Positions 61,515 to 64,000 of a DNA stretch of 64,000 bases are shown one piece after another. How positions within the stretch are numbered: position 1 is the first letter of the stretch; the number at the start of each line of letters is the position of its first letter. A program made the position numbers and the translations under genes. Source of the stretch: JACRBR01 sp964371355 (lineage in GTDB: Bacteria > Chloroflexota > Dehalococcoidia > DSTF01 > JACRBR01); assembly GCA_964371355.1 (NCBI GenBank), contig CAYJMG010000001.1, positions 124,001 through 188,000 on the forward strand, read 5' to 3'. Under the pieces are notes generated by a model, which worked only from the letters and a program-made list of their open reading frames with translations, was not told the origin of the DNA and did not search any database.

Positions 61515-62602
61515 AGACGACGGTCGCCGGCCAGGAACCAGGATGGTCGCGCTGCCTCAACGGCAACCCGCTGCCGTGGCTGCTCGATGATGACTCGCCC
61601 GCGGTGAAGCACGTAGCGCTTCGAGCGCTCCTGAATCGAGGCGACCACGATCCGGCCGTCCGGAGAGCCTCGGCCGCAGCCATGCGCGCCGATCCGATCG
61701 CCGCGATCCTCGCTGCGCAGTCGCCGGAGGGCTACTGGGCCAAGCCGGGTCACGGCTACTCGCCGAAGTACCGCGCTACGGTCTGGCAGCTCATCTTCCT
61801 CGACCAGCTACTCGCCGACCCGCATCACCCGCGGATCCAGGCGGCGTGCGAGTACGTGCTCGCGCACACGCAGGCCGAGTCCGGCGGATTCGCAGCTTCG
61901 GGCGCGTTGGACGGCGGCCCACCGCCGCCATCGCGGGTCTACCACTGCATCAACGGCAACCTGCTGGCTGCGCTCATCGGATTCGGCTTCCGGGGAGACA
62001 AGCGGGTGCAGCGAGCGATCGACTGGCAGGCGCGGGCGATCACGGGCGAGCGGATGGAACGCTACTACGCATCGGGCACGTCCGGGCCGGGGTTCAGGTG
62101 CGCGGTGAATGACCGCCGCCCTTGTGCCTGGGGGGCGATCAAGGCCCTCCGTGCCCTCGCGCGCATACCGGCGGAGCACAGGTCACCGCATGTGCGCCGC
62201 GCGATTCGGCAGGGCGTCGAGTTCCTGCTCAGCCGCGATCCGGCGGTGGCGGACTACCCGATGATCCGGGGGAATACGAAGCCTAGCTCCTCATGGTTCA
62301 GGCTCGGGTTCCCGTCCGGATACATTGCCGATGTCCTGCAGAACCTGGAAGTCCTGTGCGAGCTTGGGCGTGGCCGCGATCGGCGAATCGAGCCGGCCAT
62401 CAGGTGGGTCCTGTCGATGCAGGATGCCCTGGGGCGCTGGCGCAACGAGTACGCGTACAACGGCAAGACCTGGGTGGATATCGAGAAGCAGGGGAAACCC
62501 AGCAAGTGGGTGACGCTTCGCGCCTGTCGCGTGCTTAAGCTGGCTGGCGAGGCCGGCAACCGCGCGATTCCAGCGCGGGGCGGAGATCCGGTGGTCGCAT
62601 GA
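61511..62602 (+). CDS. Alpha/alpha-toroid (prenyltransferase/squalene cyclase-like) protein of unknown function
   Basis: A 363-residue protein with repeated helices of the terpenoid-cyclase/prenyltransferase toroid type: LLDDDSPAVKHVALRALLNR at the start, LAAQSPEGYWAKPGHGYSPKYRATVWQLIFLDQLL, CINGNLLAALIGFGFRGDKRVQRAIDWQ, WGAIKALRALARIP, and SMQDALGRWRNEYAYNGKTW. No DxDD cyclase motif is seen. It sits between the E1 alpha and E1 beta genes with ATGA overlaps on both sides, so it is translated with them. Relatives in Chloroflexota are sometimes mislabelled as nitrogenase proteins. Its role in or beside the complex is unknown. Confidence 0.75.
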   Translation: MKTTVAGQEPGWSRCLNGNPLPWLLDDDSPAVKHVALRALLNRGDHDPAVRRASAAAMRADPIAAILAAQSPEGYWAKPGHGYSPKYRATVWQLIFLDQLLADPHHPRIQAACEYVLAHTQAESGGFAASGALDGGPPPPSRVYHCINGNLLAALIGFGFRGDKRVQRAIDWQARAITGERMERYYASGTSGPGFRCAVNDRRPCAWGAIKALRALARIPAEHRSPHVRRAIRQGVEFLLSRDPAVADYPMIRGNTKPSSSWFRLGFPSGYIADVLQNLEVLCELGRGRDRRIEPAIRWVLSMQDALGRWRNEYAYNGKTWVDIEKQGKPSKWVTLRACRVLKLAGEAGNRAIPARGGDPVVA

Positions 62603-63573
62603 AGAAGATGACGTACCGCGATGCACTCCGCTCGGCGCTGCGTGAGGCGCTTGCTGCGGACCCCACCGTCTTCCTCATGGGTGAGGATGTCGGCCGCTAC
62701 GGCGGCGCCTTCGCCGTCAGCCACGGGCTGCTCGCCGAGTTCGGCGAGGAGCGGGTGCGCGACACCCCGCTCTCGGAGTCTACGTTCGTGGGCGCGGGGA
62801 TCGGGGCGGCGCTGAACGGCATGCGGCCCATCGTCGAGGTCATGACCGTGAACTTCAGCCTGCTCGCGATGGACCAGGTGCTGAACAACGCCGCGACGCT
62901 GCGCTACATGTCGGGCGGCCAGTTCAACATCCCGCTCGTCGTGCGCATGGCGACGGGTGGCGGACGCCAGCTCGCGGCCCAACACTCACACAGCCTCGAG
63001 GGATGGTACGCCCACATCCCCGGCATCCGCGTGCTATCGCCGGCGACGGTCGCCGACGCGCGCGGCATGCTACTGGCCGCGCTACAAGAGCCGGATCCAG
63101 TGTTCCTGTTCGAGCACGCAACCCTGTACCCGGTCGAGGACGACATCGACGAGGACGCGGGTCCGTGCGACATCCGGCATGCCGCCGTGCGCCGCGAGGG
63201 CGGCGACGTGACGCTGATAGCCTACGGAGGCTCGCTGCCGAAGGCGGCGCGCGCAGCCGAGACCCTCACAGCCGAGGGGATCGAGGCGGAGGTGATCGAC
63301 CTGCGCACGCTGCGGCCCCTCGACATCGACACGATCGTCGCTTCGGTGACGAAGACGCACCGCGCGGTCATCGTCGACGAGGCGTGGCGCACGGGCAGCC
63401 TGTCCGGCGAGATCTCGGCGCAGATCATGGAGCGCGCGTTCAACGCCCTCGACTGGCCGGTGCAGCGCGTTTGCGGCGCCGAGGTGCCGACGCCGTACGC
63501 GAAGCACATGGAGGACGCGGCGCTGCCGCGAGCGGAGACCGTCGTCGAGGCGGTGCGGGAGATGGTCGGCTGA
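62599..63573 (+). CDS. 2-oxoacid (pyruvate/acetoin) dehydrogenase E1 beta subunit
   Basis: A 324-residue transketolase-fold partner of E1 alpha. FLMGEDVGRYGGAFAVSHGLLAEFG, DTPLSESTFVGAGIGAALNGMRPIVEVM, the MSGGQFNIPLVVRMATGGGRQLAAQHSHS loop and LIAYGGSLPKAARAAETL are family hallmarks. ATG overlaps the toroid gene stop. Its own stop overlaps the E2 start (TGATG). Confidence 0.92.
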   Translation: MKKMTYRDALRSALREALAADPTVFLMGEDVGRYGGAFAVSHGLLAEFGEERVRDTPLSESTFVGAGIGAALNGMRPIVEVMTVNFSLLAMDQVLNNAATLRYMSGGQFNIPLVVRMATGGGRQLAAQHSHSLEGWYAHIPGIRVLSPATVADARGMLLAALQEPDPVFLFEHATLYPVEDDIDEDAGPCDIRHAAVRREGGDVTLIAYGGSLPKAARAAETLTAEGIEAEVIDLRTLRPLDIDTIVASVTKTHRAVIVDEAWRTGSLSGEISAQIMERAFNALDWPVQRVCGAEVPTPYAKHMEDAALPRAETVVEAVREMVG

Positions 63574-64000
63574 TGGCGGAGTTCGTGATGCCGATCCTGG
63601 GCGCCGACATGGAGGCGGGTACGCTGGTCGCGTGGCGCAAGCAGCCGGGCGACCGCGTCACGCGAGGCGACATCATCGCCGAGGTCGAGACTGACAAGGC
63701 GGACATCGAGGTCGAGGTGTTCCTCGACGGTGTGATCGAGAAGCTGCTGATCGAAGAGGGCACCAAGGTTCCGGTGGGCACGCCGCTGGCAGTGATCCGG
63801 GAGGAGGGCGCCGCCGCCCAACCCGTCCGGGCCGCAGCGCCGGCAGCGCTGGAATCGCCGAAGCCGCCAGCATCACCACCCGCTCGCCGACCAGCGGCAG
63901 CAACCACGCGGGGGGCCCCGATCTCGCCCGCGGCGCGCGAGCTGGCGCGCGAGCTGAGCGTGGACCTGGCAACGGTGACGGGCACGGGGCCGGAGGGCAG
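63573..64000 (+). CDS. 2-oxoacid dehydrogenase E2 (dihydrolipoamide acyltransferase), 3' partial
   Basis: The first 142 residues are present: a lipoyl domain with the acceptor Lys in ETDKADIEVE (about residue 43), an Ala/Pro-rich hinge from about 80, and the start of the peripheral-subunit-binding domain ISPAARELARELSVDLATVTGTG. The catalytic domain lies beyond the window edge. It completes the acsA-E1-toroid-E1-E2 operon. Confidence 0.92.
   Translation, partial: MAEFVMPILGADMEAGTLVAWRKQPGDRVTRGDIIAEVETDKADIEVEVFLDGVIEKLLIEEGTKVPVGTPLAVIREEGAAAQPVRAAAPAALESPKPPASPPARRPAAATTRGAPISPAARELARELSVDLATVTGTGPEG

Overview
This is a high-GC chromosomal segment (roughly two thirds G+C by eye, not computed) with tightly packed genes. 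Many start codons are GTG or TTG, and neighbouring genes very often overlap by ATGA, GTGA or TGATG, which suggests translational coupling. A 100-base run of N (19683-19782) inside a tandem repeat shows this is a draft or metagenome scaffold. Lipoproteins, Tat substrates, an ECF42/DGPF pair, an NxrAB/EbdBCD-like molybdenum cluster and many small intergenic repeats fit an aerobic or facultative Chloroflexota (Dehalococcoidia-like) bacterium. That assignment is an inference; no 16S or ribosomal marker lies in the window.

Layout. 1-6.4 kb: end of a Lon-type protease, Nudix hydrolase, gamma-glutamyltransferase-like enzyme, a secreted His-rich protein, a DUF255 thioredoxin-fold protein, a lipoprotein and a LapA-domain protein. 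6.5-11.1 kb (minus strand): membrane-anchored metallopeptidase, prfB with a programmed +1 frameshift, a methyltransferase, and an endonuclease V fused to an inorganic-pyrophosphatase-like domain. 11.2-16.1 kb: NAD kinase, GNAT acetyltransferase, MFS transporter, methyltransferase, ADP-ribose pyrophosphatase, lipoprotein. 16.1-16.8 kb: a gene-free block of tandem repeats bounded by inverted octamer arrays. 16.8-21.7 kb: GMC oxidoreductase, three small unknown membrane proteins, a 44-bp hairpin tandem repeat broken by the assembly gap, and a DsbA-VKOR disulfide operon. 21.9-29.2 kb: MoxR ATPase, DUF952, M23 peptidase, MATE and MFS transporters, DGPF protein plus ECF42 sigma factor. 29.2-30.7 kb: tRNA-Ala(CGC), a TIR-domain gene, tRNA-Arg(CCT).

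30.9-39.4 kb is a sugar-catabolic locus. A minus-strand run reads GntR regulator, SIS protein, SDR, FAD oxidoreductase, ROK kinase, phosphotriesterase-like lactonase and KDPG-type aldolase, and a GH29 alpha-L-fucosidase diverges from it. Together they look like uptake-independent processing of a fucosylated substrate followed by oxidation, lactone opening, phosphorylation and aldol cleavage. 39.5-42.1 kb holds a MarR regulator, a nitronate monooxygenase-like enzyme and a short universal stress protein.

42.3-56.1 kb is the most striking part. A complete type II DMSO-reductase-family enzyme is encoded (Tat-exported Mo subunit, four-cluster Fe-S subunit, Tat/lipobox heme-b-type subunit, TorD chaperone). 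It is followed by a TetR regulator with its own palindrome, an SDR, a second and cytoplasmic-looking Mo subunit of ethylbenzene-dehydrogenase type without its own Fe-S subunit, an acyl-CoA dehydrogenase, an acetoacetate-decarboxylase-like protein and an amidohydrolase. The set resembles an oxygen-independent hydroxylation and dehydrogenation pathway, substrate unknown. 56.2-64 kb: PEP synthase, divergent from an operon of acyl-CoA synthetase, 2-oxoacid dehydrogenase E1 alpha, an alpha/alpha-toroid protein, E1 beta and E2 (cut by the window end).
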